A stretch of 64,000 nt of DNA from Teratosphaeria epicoccoides (GCA_021401465.1 JADDMT010000017.1:62001-126000); one strand, 5' to 3'. Positions 32,758 to 44,601 are shown, counted from the stretch's first letter. The notes: generated by a model from the sequence alone, not told the origin. Numbers and translations: made by a program.

Positions 32758-34363
32758 ATGGCGCACCGCTTCGAGTGCGACAGCGGCACATTGAAGCACA
32801 TTTACTTCTTCTTGCCGCCTCCACCACTGTCTCTCGCAGTCGACTCGATCCTGGAGCTACCATCAGAGAACGCAAGCGCGATGTCATCCCCAGTCAGACA
32901 GGATAGTGTTCTGTCACGTCGCTCGGAGACCGGCAGCGACAACGGCAGTAACAGCGACTCCAGGTCAACGACCAACAGTGCATCCTCCTCTAGCGCGAGA
33001 CTGAATCCGTTGGCGCAAGATTTCGTGCCGTCACCGGAGAAGAACATCCTCAACAGGAAGACCTCACGCGAATTCAAGAAGCATTCGAAGTCGAAGATCA
33101 AGACCGAAGTGCGCGCCACTGAGGACAAGGGCGCCGGGACTTTTGCCACTCGATTCATCACACCTGGCACCTGCATCCTTCGAGAAGAGCCCCTGATGGT
33201 CATCAAAGGTGGCAACTTCATATCAAAAGTGTATCCTGCCTATTGTCAGCTCAGTGCTGAAGCGCGCGCTAAATTCGATCGCCTGCACTGCTTCAAGCGG
33301 GACGATTATGAGCAGGCTGCTCGCATGCACCTGCTCGGTGCTGGTGAGGAGATGGTGCGAGATGTTGATGCATTCATTAGTGAGCAAGTGAGAGTTATGT
33401 CAACATTCGCATGCAACGTATTCGGCATGAGCGGACTTGGGTAAGCTTTACTCTGCTTGATATTAGCCCCGTTTAGGTGCTGACGAGTCGCATAGTCAAG
33501 GCATTTGCTACAATGCATCGCGCTTCAACCACTCATGCCGACCGAATGCCCATCACTCCTACAATCCGAACATGGGGAAGGAGGTCATCTACGCCATTCG
33601 CGACATCCAACCTGGCGAGGAGATTTGCTTGAACTACCTCGGCGGCGCCGCATCTTACCAATCCTCCGAGGAGCGCCGTGACAGGCTGATGAGAGATTAT
33701 GGATTCTACTGCACCTGTTCTGCCTGCATGGAGCCTTCCGATAGCCAGTCAAATGGAATGCGCGGCTTGCTCAACGTGCTGGTCGCCGGCTATAGCTCGT
33801 ATCTCAGCGGCGAAGAGACCTGGGCCCCACGTCCAGCCATTCCTGATGATGCTGCGTCTGCACTGGCGATATGCGAGGAAATGATCTGTTGTTTTTTGAC
33901 CGAGGGTCTCAACTACATGGAGTTGGCTAAGGCCTACCGGTCCGCTTCAATTGAAGCCTCGAATCTAGACAACCCGGAGAAGGCGTTCGAGTATGCTGGT
34001 CGCGAGGCAGAGGTTGAGCGCACCTGTCTTGGCGAACGGATTGAGGATCTTGTCAGGTGCGGCTCTGCGACTAGCTGCTGGATCGAGAAGCTGAAGCAGC
34101 AGTTCGGTGGCGCTGAGTATGGAGGTCATGGTCCCAATAGGATTCCGAACCGTTCCAACAAGAAGAAGAAGAACGACACCAAGAAGAAGAAGGCATCGAA
34201 GTCGAAGATGGAGAAGCAGGCGAAGCAAGCAGCAGAGGCGGCAGCAGTGAGGGAATCCAAGAGAATTGAGCAGGAGAAGTGGAAGGAGGAGCAGGAGAAG
34301 AAGAGGGAGGAGCTGAGGAGGAAGAGGGAGTATGATGCCACATTTCCTGCTTTGACGGCTTGA
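32758..34363 (+). CDS. SET-domain protein (putative lysine methyltransferase)
   Basis: Two exons, 32758-33440 and 33496-34363, with a 55-bp intron (GTAAGC...GCATAG), give up to 516 residues. An alternative start at 32881 (MSSPVRQDSV) gives 475; the intervening 41 residues look unlike the rest, but the first ATG has the better context (CATCATGGC). A Ser/Asn-rich disordered N-terminus leads into the SET domain from VRATEDKGAGTFATRFITPG. The domain has the insert typical of SET5/SMYD-like proteins, the cofactor motif RFNHSCRPNAHH just after the splice junction, GEEICLNYL, and a post-SET zinc cysteine cluster (YGFYCTCSAC). No MYND finger is visible. The C-terminus is a Lys-rich coiled coil (NKKKKNDTKKKKASKSKMEK). 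The target lysine is unknown. Confidence 0.88.
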
Positions 34364-35621
34364 ATCGAAGTGTACGTGGTCTGATGATGGCTTTCCGTGG
34401 TTAACATGCATGTGATGCGATGCGAGACTGTCATTAAGCATCTTAGCGAGGCGTTGGTTGGCTGCATTGTGGTTCGGGTTTGGTACAGCATGACACGGGA
34501 TTGTGTAAAACGTTGCGTCGCATTGCGGTATGGTTCATTCAGAAGAGCATGATGGGCATGTATGAGTATACGGAACGGCAAACGGCATAGATTGTGATGA
34601 TGGCCAAAGTTGAGTTTGACAGAAATCGCGCGGCAAGCCTGCGGATTGCTAGTATTGGAGTATCTCGCCTCCGATCAGGTCAGGATCACTGACGAGAGTG
34701 AGTCGCAGTACCGGCCAGGCCTGATGCTGCCGAGTCCTGGTGTGCCTTCGGCAGGCAATATTTCCATTGCGAACACTAGGCTACATGAGCAATGGATCAT
34801 GTGATCCTCAGGGTATCGACATGCTTCGTCACATTGCGGAGGTTGATGAGGACATTACTATCTAAACGTGGTCAATTGAGCCTTGCAGCCCTGTGCCGAT
34901 GCGGTTGACTGATTTCAAGTCTGAGCATTACACTGCAATGGCACCTCCAGCGATTCCTCCGCGCAGGCCGATCCTTGATGAGCGAATGTGATGATCCATT
35001 ATTCTTAGGTCGTGCCATAGCTTATTGCTCCTTCCTGGACAGTACAGTTTGTTGTTGGTGTTCTAGATTCAGAGCTGAGAGGAGATCATGAAGTCAACTC
35101 TCTTCCGAACCCATCTCTGTTCTGCGCAAGCACGACGGGAAGACGAAGGCAGTCGCGAGTCTCGCCTGTAGCAGGATCTCACTCAGTAGTGATTCTACAG
35201 TCAACCATGCATCCAGTCCTCCGGTTGATGGCAAGCGTCAGCACATGGCGCGCAGGGTCAGACATTGCGAGCAGCCAACAGCATCATTGTTGACGTGGGC
35301 AAGTCAAGGGTGTCAACAAGTAGTCAACCTGACAGCCTGCAGGCAGACCTGTCACAGAGCAGTCAGCCATATCAATCGGTGAAACGGCTGATTGACTGAT
35401 GTTGCCTCTCGTAGCATAAGGTGCGACGCAGGTCTTGCCTATGAGGGTGGGCAGCACGCCGTATGTGGACTGTGTCTCAGACTCTCAGCAGTGGTCTGGG
35501 TCATCGGCTGAGCATTGGGAGCGAGATGGCCAACGTCTTCCTGTGAAATTTCATTCCGACGGAGCGACCAGAGGCACAATCCTGCCTAGACTTTTGGGAA
35601 CGTGAACGTGGTCGCAAGACG

Positions 35622-35657
<36 letters not shown>

Positions 35658-36722
35658 AGGAAGTTATTCTGGATGCAGCGAAGTGCAGGGCGAAACTTGA
35701 CTCGACGATTCAGGTAAACCGGTGACTGACCGGTCAAGACTGCACGACATGCAATGGATCCCCCTCTCAGATAATGACACGGGCCCGTCTGCCGCATCAT
35801 GCCAACACGCACGCCAAGCCGCACGCCGCTCCTTCAAGCATTGCTTCCGCCCGCCACGAGCTCGCCAGAAGCCCGCTCTCGACCAATGATCGTGTAGCAC
35901 TCTCCATATCGCGGCGCCTAAATCTAGTCAATTGGACCAAGCGACGGGCGTTCAGGATTCAACGTCCAATCACGACAGCGCACTTCCACTGACAAGGATC
36001 CTCCGGCTCAATCACTCACTGCTTGGGAGCTTCACCGATGCTGAATCGTGGAAGACCAACCTGGTCTCTAGTAGCCCCATCTAGACACCCATTTCGCCTG
36101 CGGTAGTGGCTCCATATGTTTGACTCGACGACAATCATCGCGATGCAGACAAGTGTTAGCTAGCATTCTTCACGTGCCACTCCACTGATTATCGGAGCGA
36201 CGAAGTGTGCAGACCGTCAAAGCATAGTCATGTCGAACGGCTTAGTAATGACATTGACGTGGTGTATGGCAAGTCTCGGCGCGTCTAGCCCAGTCCAGCT
36301 TCCCTAGACTTGTGGATTGTGTCGCCATGAGCAGCAAAACAGCAGTTTGAATGTAGTGACCGAGCCCGACGCCTCTTCATCGTCTACTTCGTTGGTCCAG
36401 ACAGTGCAACCATAATATCAAATTGCCTACAACGCCGCGCCATGTCATGCGCCGAACCTATACTGGCAAGCACATCGAATCCACCAAACGCAGTGATCCC
36501 TCTAAACCACCAAAACTGTTCACTCCTCATTGTGCGGAGCAGGTCTCGCTGGGGAAAGCAATGTGGGCGTCGTGACGAGGACGTGGACTCAGCCCAGTGT
36601 GAGATCTAAACATCCAGCTCGGCGATACAAAGGGTCATCATAAAGCAGTTGCAGTGGCAGCGTTCGAAGCTCTTCGGAGCCTGCTGCGCTTTCTGAACTC
36701 CAGTCTCCTCGGGCAGCTGTCG
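34364..36722. other. Large intergenic stretch, about 2.4 kb
   Basis: No supportable gene. It holds two TTGACTGA octamers (34905-34912 and 35392-35399) with other GTCAA/TTGAC repeats at about 35280-35400, and an AG microsatellite at 35625-35655. The many short overlapping frames on both strands are featureless. The last part is the 3' flank of the C2H2 gene. Confidence 0.45.
35625..35655. repeat. (AG)n microsatellite
   Basis: About 15 uninterrupted AG dinucleotides, in intergenic DNA. Such tracts are length-variable between strains. Confidence 0.95.
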
Positions 36723-37932
36723 TCAACATGCCTTCGGAGGGTGTCTTTTCTGGAGAAAGAGGTTTTGCAAAGAGGGCAAACGTGGTTGCGTTGTTTGAGG
36801 TGAACCTAGGAACATCAGCTTGGTCAACTCGAAGGGAGCGGCATGACGTACACTTTGTTCGTGACGCCAAAGGTCTGTTCGCCTCACGAATCGCTTGTCA
36901 CAACTGTCGTACATGCAAGCGTAAGGCTGACTCCTGTGTGGGTCGTGTGTTTCCATATGCGCCCTTAGGTTGTAGCTACGTTGAAAGAGCTTTCCACACT
37001 GATCGCAGGCACAGCTTGCAGTCTCTGGCTTAGTGTATCCTCGCTTCTGACGATCTCCGCATATATCTTCCAGCAATGAGTCTGGGGAATCGCTCCGACG
37101 AGGGAGGGCATGGGCATGACGTCCCCTGAGGTCTGGCTTCGTGTCCTGATTGCCGGATTGAAATGTGCCGTCAAAAGAGGGGGCTAGAGATGTTGGATAA
37201 CGCCCTGATATCGATGGCTCAGTATTTCTGAACAAATCTCCAGGGTTGACAGAGAAAGAATTGTCTCCAGCGCCTATCCAGGGCAGCGCCCGCATGCCAT
37301 CCTCGGGCTGGTCTAAGGACGGCTCGAGCTTGATGCATGGTGACCCAGCGGTCACATAGCCCTCAGAAAACGCGCACGGAGAACATGATACAGAGGCATA
37401 GGAGCTAGCGCTGTACGTGGACATGCTCGGGGAGTCATCGTACTCTAGGATAGAAGGGGTCGCTGCCGGGTGACTGTGGCTCCATAATGCGCTAGGCATT
37501 ACTGTCGATGGTGATGTATAGCTTTGATCATAGAAGTCATGTCGACTAGTTTGCGCCCTCGCCCCAGGCCTAGCAATGTAATCTGAGGGCCATGCGCAAG
37601 GGAGGCTGATGGGTCGCGAGTCAATTCTGCTGTGATCGATCTGGTTCTTCGAGACCATTTCCGGCATTGAGACCAGGCCAAGGCCGCGGGGTACTGAGAT
37701 AGTAGAAGCGTAGGAAGTAGGCAGCAGCATCCCAACCGTTTCTTGGTCCTGGCCGGCGAATGGTCTGAAGAGATATTCTCGAGATGCAGAAGTAGAAAGT
37801 GTCTGCATGGAGCCTGCCCGTTGTGCCATTGCTGCACGCAGCTTCTCAGGATCTAGGTGAATCGTCGGAGTTAACACGCCTTAATCAGAAGTCAAACGTT
37901 CGTAGCTCACCAGGACTGGGGAAATAGCTCAT
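36723..37932 (-). CDS. C2H2 zinc-finger protein, probable transcription factor
   Basis: Exons 37911-37932 (MSYFPSP plus one base) and 36723-37852, over a 58-bp intron (GTGAGC...CACCTAG), give 383 residues. Residues 1-270 are disordered and Ser/Pro-rich, without recognisable domains. Two C2H2 fingers lie near the C-terminus: CDQCGKLFQRSYNLRAHMETH, with the usual CxxC-x12-HxxxH spacing, and CMYDSCDKRFVRRTDLWRHE..RH, with CxxxxC and a longer histidine spacing (HEQSVRH). A short tail follows. Two adjacent fingers of this kind with a long disordered N-terminus are common in Pezizomycotina regulators. The nearest well-known family cannot be named with confidence. Nuclear location is inferred. Without the tiny first exon, a model would start inside the intron at MLTPTIH. 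Confidence 0.85.
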
Positions 37933-38730
37933 GATTGTGATACACGTTGGTCATCTGTGGCCCGGGAGTCCGTCGGGACTCTATCATTGATATACCGATG
38001 GCGAGGCGTCATGTACGTGATTGCTCATGTACGTCAGGGATGCTGCTTGTTGAACCAAAATTATGCAAGGCAGTGTTGAGATAGCAGCGCGGTTATTCAT
38101 GAGTTCTGAGAAGTGAAGGCCAATATCCCGATACGCTAGAAAGAACTATGCTGCCAAACCAGAACCGCAAAGTAGCGGACGCTGCAGGAGGCTGCAGCGG
38201 AAAGCGTCAAGGGTCAACTGATGACTAGACCTTGTTCAAATGTTGTAACATCGTCGCTTGCCGGATGCGACCAACCCATAACGCCTGTCCAGCAGGAGTG
38301 GCGAAGGAGCAATACCGTGCGAAGCCAGGCAGACACAGCCTAGGTTTGGGCAGGCTATGCAAGTCCCGCCGCTTGATCCATCTCGGAAAAAGCTGACCCT
38401 GCTCGGCTTCGAAGTCGTCGGGCGCGCTTGCGTAAGTTGATGAAAAGTCCCCATGGTGTGGTAACCTACAGCCACGCGCCATGTCCGTGTTGCCATCCCA
38501 TGCCTTAGTGCCGGGCTAGCTGGGACGATGCTGGTTGACCGCGCTTGTGCGGAGTCTATTGCGAGTGTGGGGCACAGCTGATGCATCTGGCCCCCAATGC
38601 CCTATCGCACCACTCCACCGCGGAATTTTAAACCGCCAGAATGTTGGTGATCAAATGTTCGTAGACTCTCTTTGCACTGCCTTTTGATGATAGCAGATTA
38701 TCGGTGCAATGGCTTTTGTTTGATAGCAGG
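37933..38730. other. Intergenic
   Basis: About 0.8 kb: the promoter of the C2H2 gene and the 3' flank of YVC1. Minus-strand frames at 38225-38586 have no recognisable features. Confidence 0.45.
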
Positions 38731-41700
38731 TCATTGTCGGAGATCTTCCCTCATGGATCTCAGCTCCATTCTCAAGTCATCCACCGCTCGGTGCAGGTTT
38801 TCCAGTGGCTCGAGTGCCGCAGTAGGTTCCTTCAGCGGCTTGCTCCCGGAATCTGAGGCGCACCGCGCTTGCATAGCCAATAGAGACTCAGCCCGCGGCG
38901 GTGCAGCATGCACTGACAATGGGCGGCGGAGGTGCGTTGGTGTGCCCTTGCCGTATCTGGTTGGGCGCAAGAGTCCGTATGAAGGCCTGGTCCTGGGACG
39001 ATCCCTTAATCTAGCCGCTAGAAGCTCATATGCCATGATAACCCCTACCAAAGGAGCATGGGTTGCCTTCAGCAGCACGATGCGTATCTGCCTCAACTTA
39101 GCGGCGGACAAGATCAACCTGAGAGGCCGCAAAAGTAATGGAAGAAGATTGCTGCATTCGATGATCAGCCAACGTCCAATTGGGATGGATGTTGTCAGTA
39201 ATGCGACGACATGCCCCACATGGCAGGCCAACTAGGACCAATGTCTTCGACAGAAATGGTTGTGTACGATTGGCCTGGGATCAACGTCGCAAGGGGAATC
39301 GGCTGCAGTCCCACGCTAGGCCGACCTTGTTGCGTTTAGGTCAGTGCTGCCTCAGGGGCACGGCAATTTTTAGCCAAGATCAATGCGCAGCCGAGTCGCC
39401 GCAGTGGTCATATTTTGGTGCGTTGTAACCGGTGGGACTTACAGTGGACAGACAAAATATGTCAAGCGGTTGGACGTGGAGGCCTCGAGGACGTAGACCG
39501 AGTATACTGCCATGTCTGCAAGCACAGCCATCAGCAACACTGCCACCGACTGCACAGCCAAGCTTGTCCGGACTTACACTCTTCTCTTGCATGATCGATC
39601 ACCTAAGCAAATACGTCAGCCAATCGATGGGAATTGGGCGCTTAGTGAGACATCTACTATACCTTTGTAAGGCTGTTACTGAGTAAGGCGATCAAGGACG
39701 TCAGTAGCAGTATGTTCGTCATGCATACGAAGATGAACATCAACGGTGGTCCAAGAATAGGGGATACCTATTCTCGAGTCAGAAGCGGTTTTGCGACTTG
39801 TGGCTTTGCAAGAGTGGGCCCGGCCCATACCTGCTCGGCAATGTCCTGCACAGTCGTCAGCCCACGTAGACACTTTTGATCTGCAGAGTACTCACAAAGC
39901 CAAGGTAAGACGATCCAAAGAATACTTTGATCAAGATCCAATTCATCTCGCCTTAAAATGTTCAATGTCAGTCTCGTGCACCTGCTTCGCGAAAGTCGAC
40001 CTGTTGGCCAAAATTAGGACGGCATCGTCAGGCCCAATGACGCCTGAAGGAGAGGCTCGATGTATCTTCGAACGTACCTGAGGGTCTTTGTTAGCAAGTC
40101 AGTCAATAGCTGATGATCGAGGTCCGCGACGATCGTCCTAGTCAAGCAATTGACGGACAGTGAGGCTTTGATAGCTGTCTGACAGATTGACAGAGCCGTC
40201 AAACATCAAGCTCGAAGTGTCCTGAGGGAAGGAGTCACGTCGCTGCTTACCAACACTAAATGTACCCCTTGCTAGGAAAGCAAAGGTTGTATCGAAGCCA
40301 ACATAGAGGATGGCAACCAGGCCCAGGAACTTTACGAAATCCTTAGTCTGTACTCGTCAGCTACTGGGTGCACCCAGAGAGCGTGCTTGCAGCATCGACT
40401 CACCATTGCCTTGAGACAAGGCAGCAAAGTTCCAAAGTAAGGATGCAGACTTAACACCGAGCAAATGCTGCATGCTCGTTAGTCCATGATCGGACAAATC
40501 CATCCTCACAAATCGTACCGTGGAACCAAGAACAGTGCTTCTATCGACAGGATATCGAAAGCGGTGTCAGTGAGCTTGACGTTCTTCCTCAAGAGCCCGA
40601 TGACCCTCACGGTGAAGAACGCGACGCCAGTTGCGATGATGCCAAGATCCCAGATACTCCAGAAGTCCTTGGCATAGAATGCTGAACCGGCATCCCAATA
40701 CTCCGCAAGCTCTGACGACGCTTGTCAGCAAAGATGAATCGGCATTCATGACAGGGGCACCCACCATTGTACGAGAATGCTGCAAGCCAAATGTACAACA
40801 TGTACTCGGCACCTGCCATGTGATAGACAGGCTTTTGGACGAGCACTATGTAGTAGAAAGCGAGGAACGCCGCGAAGAAGAGCACTTCGAACATCTTTCC
40901 CGAGAATCAGTGGCTGCGCTCTGGGAAGATTGCTGGTGGGTTGCCATGCGTACCTTGAGGTAAAGTGGCACACGTAGCCCTGTTTGCCGGCAACATCAGT
41001 ACCTGATTGGAGGTGCACAGGAGAGCAAATCACTCACCGACAAAAGGGATCTGATCTGGCCTTGCTGTAGAGCTTTGCCTCTTTCTTGGAGTGCGCGCTT
41101 AAAGTCTCCCAGAACACGATGTCTCCGTTCCAGATCCCGTCAATGATCCGCTGGATCGCCTTCTGGCTCAGGAACTTCTTGGCATCAACGACCGCAGCAA
41201 TCTCCAAGGCATTCAGACTGGCAAAGCTGGAGGCAAAGCAGGTCTCATCTTGTGATCTCGAAGCTGATGGATCTTCGTCGTAGAAACTGGCGTCAAGGGC
41301 CTCGGCTCCCTCGTCCAGCAGGGGCGTCTCCTCCGTGCCGTCAAGATCTGGATTGCCATACTCCTGCACCGGAGACTGTAAGTGCTCTGTCCGCGGCACC
41401 GCCGGCAGCTCGTTGCACAACGCGTCGATGGCCTCGCGCTCGGTGAGATGCGTGACAAAGCGCCACGCCGTCACTTCACAAGCAAGTGCCCGCGTCGCAC
41501 TCAGACCGCGATCGTCATCGGCCTCAAGGACAGTGAAGTGCCATTTCAGTGCTCTGCAGGCCGTCAGCCGCAGAATCGAAGACCTTAGGCGCCAGTAAGC
41601 GCGAACAGCAAAGCTGAGACCAGAGCCGGATGGCTGACATGGTCCACGAGATACTGGACCAGCGGTTTGAGCTGCTTCGGGTAGACAGCCTTTCTCAACT

Positions 41701-41882
41701 CCTCGAAGGTCTGAGGCGCATCAAAGTGATCCACGAAATACTGACTGCGCGGCACTCACGTCGTCAGAGACTAAGGCGCGCGGTAGATTGATGGAGAGGT
41801 ACCTCAGCTTGCGGACCAGGGTGTCAAAATCCTCCCGCCCGTCGATCTCAGGCACTGTGACATTATCATCGCGATGGCGCAT
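38731..41882 (-). CDS. YVC1: TRP-type vacuolar cation channel YVC1 (possible broken allele)
   Basis: Family members release Ca2+ from the vacuole. Fourteen exons by hand: 41760-41882, 41607-41740, 41038-41553, 40954-40979, 40765-40894, 40519-40711, 40467-40404, 40347-40251, 39951-39896, 39845-39831, 39767-39663, 39602-39578, 39515-39443, 39151-38731; about 658 residues. Seen: VTVPEID, LVRKLRYLSINLPRA, ALKWHFTVLEADDD, DAKKFLSQKAIQRIIDGIW, then six-helix channel segments including DFWSIWDLGII, LTDTAFDILSIEALFLVPR, MTKDFVKFLGLVAILYVGF and the pore part MNWILIKVFFGSSYLGF, then PILGPPLMFIFVCMTN and a helical tail ending MRSMREDLRQ. Two frame problems exist: exons 1 and 2 are in frame only if a 19-nt GT-AG stretch is removed, and exon 4 is one base too long at the strongest splice sites. 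Introns 8 and 13 are about 300 nt; the others are 50-63. Confidence 0.85.
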
Positions 41883-42535
41883 GTTGACGGTCACCCCTGC
41901 ATCGGCACTCGTTCGCTTGTCAGCATTGGTATGTAGCACTGGACATGTACCGTGCGGCGGAGGGTGTTGTTTTACTACACGCGACGCCGCCGGCCCGTGA
42001 TGCACGTCGCTAAGCTGGCGTCTAGTTCCGTGCCGTCGCGCTTGCAATGAGCGCGGTCAAACCCAATCAGCTTGAGTCTGGGCACAGCGCACCCGATGCG
42101 GATAAATGACTCACGCGATTAGCATTGATTGATCGACGTATGTGATGTGGTTGACCAAGTGCTGGCGTTGATCTCATTATTGACTGAGATTTTAACCAAA
42201 TTTTGATATCGTTGACTGTTACGATTACCAAATTGATGCCGTTGATTTTGCTGATGAAAAGGCCGAATGCGATCACTGCATGAATACCAATCAACCTTGC
42301 ACGTTATAATCTCGGCGGTCTTTTGTTGAAGCAACTCGTCGGGCGAACGATATGATTGACTGCTTGACAGGTCGAGAGTGTCCAGAACACATTCAACCCA
42401 CAGCCAAGCGCATCATCGCCCCTACCGGCGCGTTACCGCTTCGACCAGCCAATCGACCATCATCGAGCTCGTCAAAAATGTCATCTGGATTGATCGATCA
42501 ACGAATGGATCGACTGCCACAACCACGGCATCGTT
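41883..42535. other. YVC1 promoter and sulfatase 3' flank
   Basis: 653 bp, with no gene seen. 42110-42260 is A/T-rich and dense in TTGA/GTTGA words, including TTGACTGA at 42180-42187 and related words at about 42211 and 42352. An additional upstream YVC1 exon cannot be excluded. Confidence 0.45.
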
Positions 42536-44601
42536 CTAAGTCCACTGCGACCATTCCAACCCACCCCTATACTGATACCCCGTCTGCGGCCCCTCCGCAG
42601 CAATCAGATACCCATTCTCACACCTCTCATACTCAACCTTAATCTGCTGCTGATAAAACTTGTCATACCGACTCTGCAACGCATCATGCAAACTCCCCAC
42701 ATCTCCCACCGGATGCAGCACCGCCCAAGGCCTAGCACACGTCTCGCCTTTACAGGACTTCATGACCATCATCAACGCATCGAGACGGCTCATCAGGCTG
42801 TTCAGTTCTGGGTGCAGGAGGGGGTCTCTGCGATTTTGAGCTGCGAAATTATCATAGAGTTGTAATGTGAGGCCTTCGCTGGTTGGTATGTAGAGGTTTC
42901 GCAACTGGCCCGGATCCTTCTCGAGGTCGTAGAGCTCGTGTTCACCGCTACACCACACGGAGTAGTACAAGTCGTAACCCGAAGCCTTCACGCGGATCTG
43001 CAAACAATCGTCAAAATCAATCCGTGCCTCACAAACGGTTCCAGGGATCAGTATACTCACTGCTTTGTACGTATTATTCCAGAGCACAGTCAATCCTTTT
43101 CCGTCTAGAATCATCGGGGTTAGCGCAGATCATATCTGCATCCTCCTCGACAGGCTGACTTGCCGAATCCGCCGTAGTAACCTTCCGCGAGCGCCATGCC
43201 TGTGATGGGAAAAGTCAGCACTGCCATCAACGACACGCTGCCACCTCGAGCTTGCCAAATGCCGCACTTACCCCAATACTCAACAGCGACATGCTCTATC
43301 CTCGCCACCCTCACTGTCTCCTCCTCAGCGTATGGGATAGGCGCCCCATCGAATTCCTCTCGAAGCTCAATTCCCGCCATCTCAAATATGGTAGGCACAA
43401 GATCAATGTGCGTGGTAACGCTCTCCTCCACTCGGCCCTTCGGCACGCCAGGTCCACGAATATACAGAGGCACCCTGATATCCTCCTCGAACCCAGTTTC
43501 TTTGCCAGGCGGTAATCGGTGCTGGCCGACGTGAAAGCCATTGTCAGAGGAGTAGATGACATACGTATCTTGCAAAACGCCAGCCTTGTCAAGCTGCTGG
43601 ATGATCTGCTCAACCAGCTCGTCCACCCCCTGTAACGATCGTAGGCGTTGGCGGTAGAAGTGGTCCAAGAACTCAACCGTGCTGTCATTCAGACGCGGCA
43701 GGTCGGCGATGTAATTCACGCCGCTGGGCATCTGAGGGTTGAAATTTGCAGATCGAGGGACTCGGACATCCTCAAAGAGATTTTGATGCTGGGGCAATGG
43801 CAAAGGCTCGGTAAAGATTGCCTGTCCAGTGATATCGAGATTCGAATGTGGAGCCACAGGAGCAATGCCCAGAAAGAAGGGTCGATCAGATGCCAGCGCC
43901 TCCTCAAGCAGCTCAGCAGCATGCGTCTGGGTCAGTACCGTAGTATGCAGGTTATGATGCTCGACCGGCTTCTCGTGCCCTTTTTGAGATATCGGATTCA
44001 GATACGCATACGTGCCGGGATCGAGCAAGAATTGATTGTTGGTCCAGCCAGCCAGGTGCGGCGAAGCATAATTGTGTATGTCATGCGAATTAAACATTTT
44101 TCCCGCATAGAACGTCGCATATCCAGCCTCCTGAAGCCAGATAGGCAGGTATGCCTCATTGTGGCCTTCGGAGATGAATTTTGGGTAGCCGCCTTCACCT
44201 TTCGTCAGTCCGAGGAACCACAGATCGGCCGGCTATGGCACAGACTGACCATAGGGCGGATGCACATCCGTGACATTAGTGTTATGCGGGTACTTCCCCG
44301 TCCACAGTGACACCCTCGCAGGACAGCAGATCGCCGTCGTCGTGAAGTGGTTCTTGAACTGCGTGCCTTGCTCTGCCAAATGCTTCTGCAGCCGCGGCAT
44401 GTACGCGGTAGATTCTAGGACCTCATCTTGATCATCCGACAAAATGAAGACTATATTCCTCGGCTTTGATGAGGATGATGATGATGTCCTGGGCAGCTGG
44501 AGGGGCGTCTGCGGTTGGCCATCGTATGCTGCGGAGGTCGAGAGTCGGAGCGCAAGCAAGCTCAACACGGCGACGATAGAGTGCTGACCCTGAAACTTCA
44601 T
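42536..44601 (-). CDS. Secreted sulfatase (arylsulfatase/GlcNAc-6-sulfatase-like)
   Basis: Hydrolyses sulfate esters. Five exons: 44250-44601, 43272-44198, 43164-43199, 43061-43104 and 42536-42997, in frame throughout, give 606 residues. The fourth junction uses a GC-AG intron (43105-43163, GCAAGT...TTCTAG); the others are GT-AG. A signal peptide (about 1-24, IVAVLSLLALRLSTSA) is followed by the metal site IVFILSDDQDE and the formylglycine motif CCPAR, with Cys92 the residue to be converted. KYPHNTNVTDV and GYATFYAGKMFNSHD follow, then IYSSDNGFHVGQHRLPPGKETGFEEDIRVP with the second metal and catalytic residues. The fungal arylsulfatase C-terminus appears as NNTYKAIRV and YYSVWCSGEHELYDLEKDP. 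Sequons such as NVT suggest a glycosylated extracellular enzyme. The formylglycine-motif context resembles N-acetylglucosamine-6-sulfatases; the substrate is unproven. Confidence 0.93.

Noticed and set aside
39152..40250. The two long YVC1 introns as copies of one introner-like element
   Set aside because: No shared sequence could be seen between them by eye; kept as separate observations.
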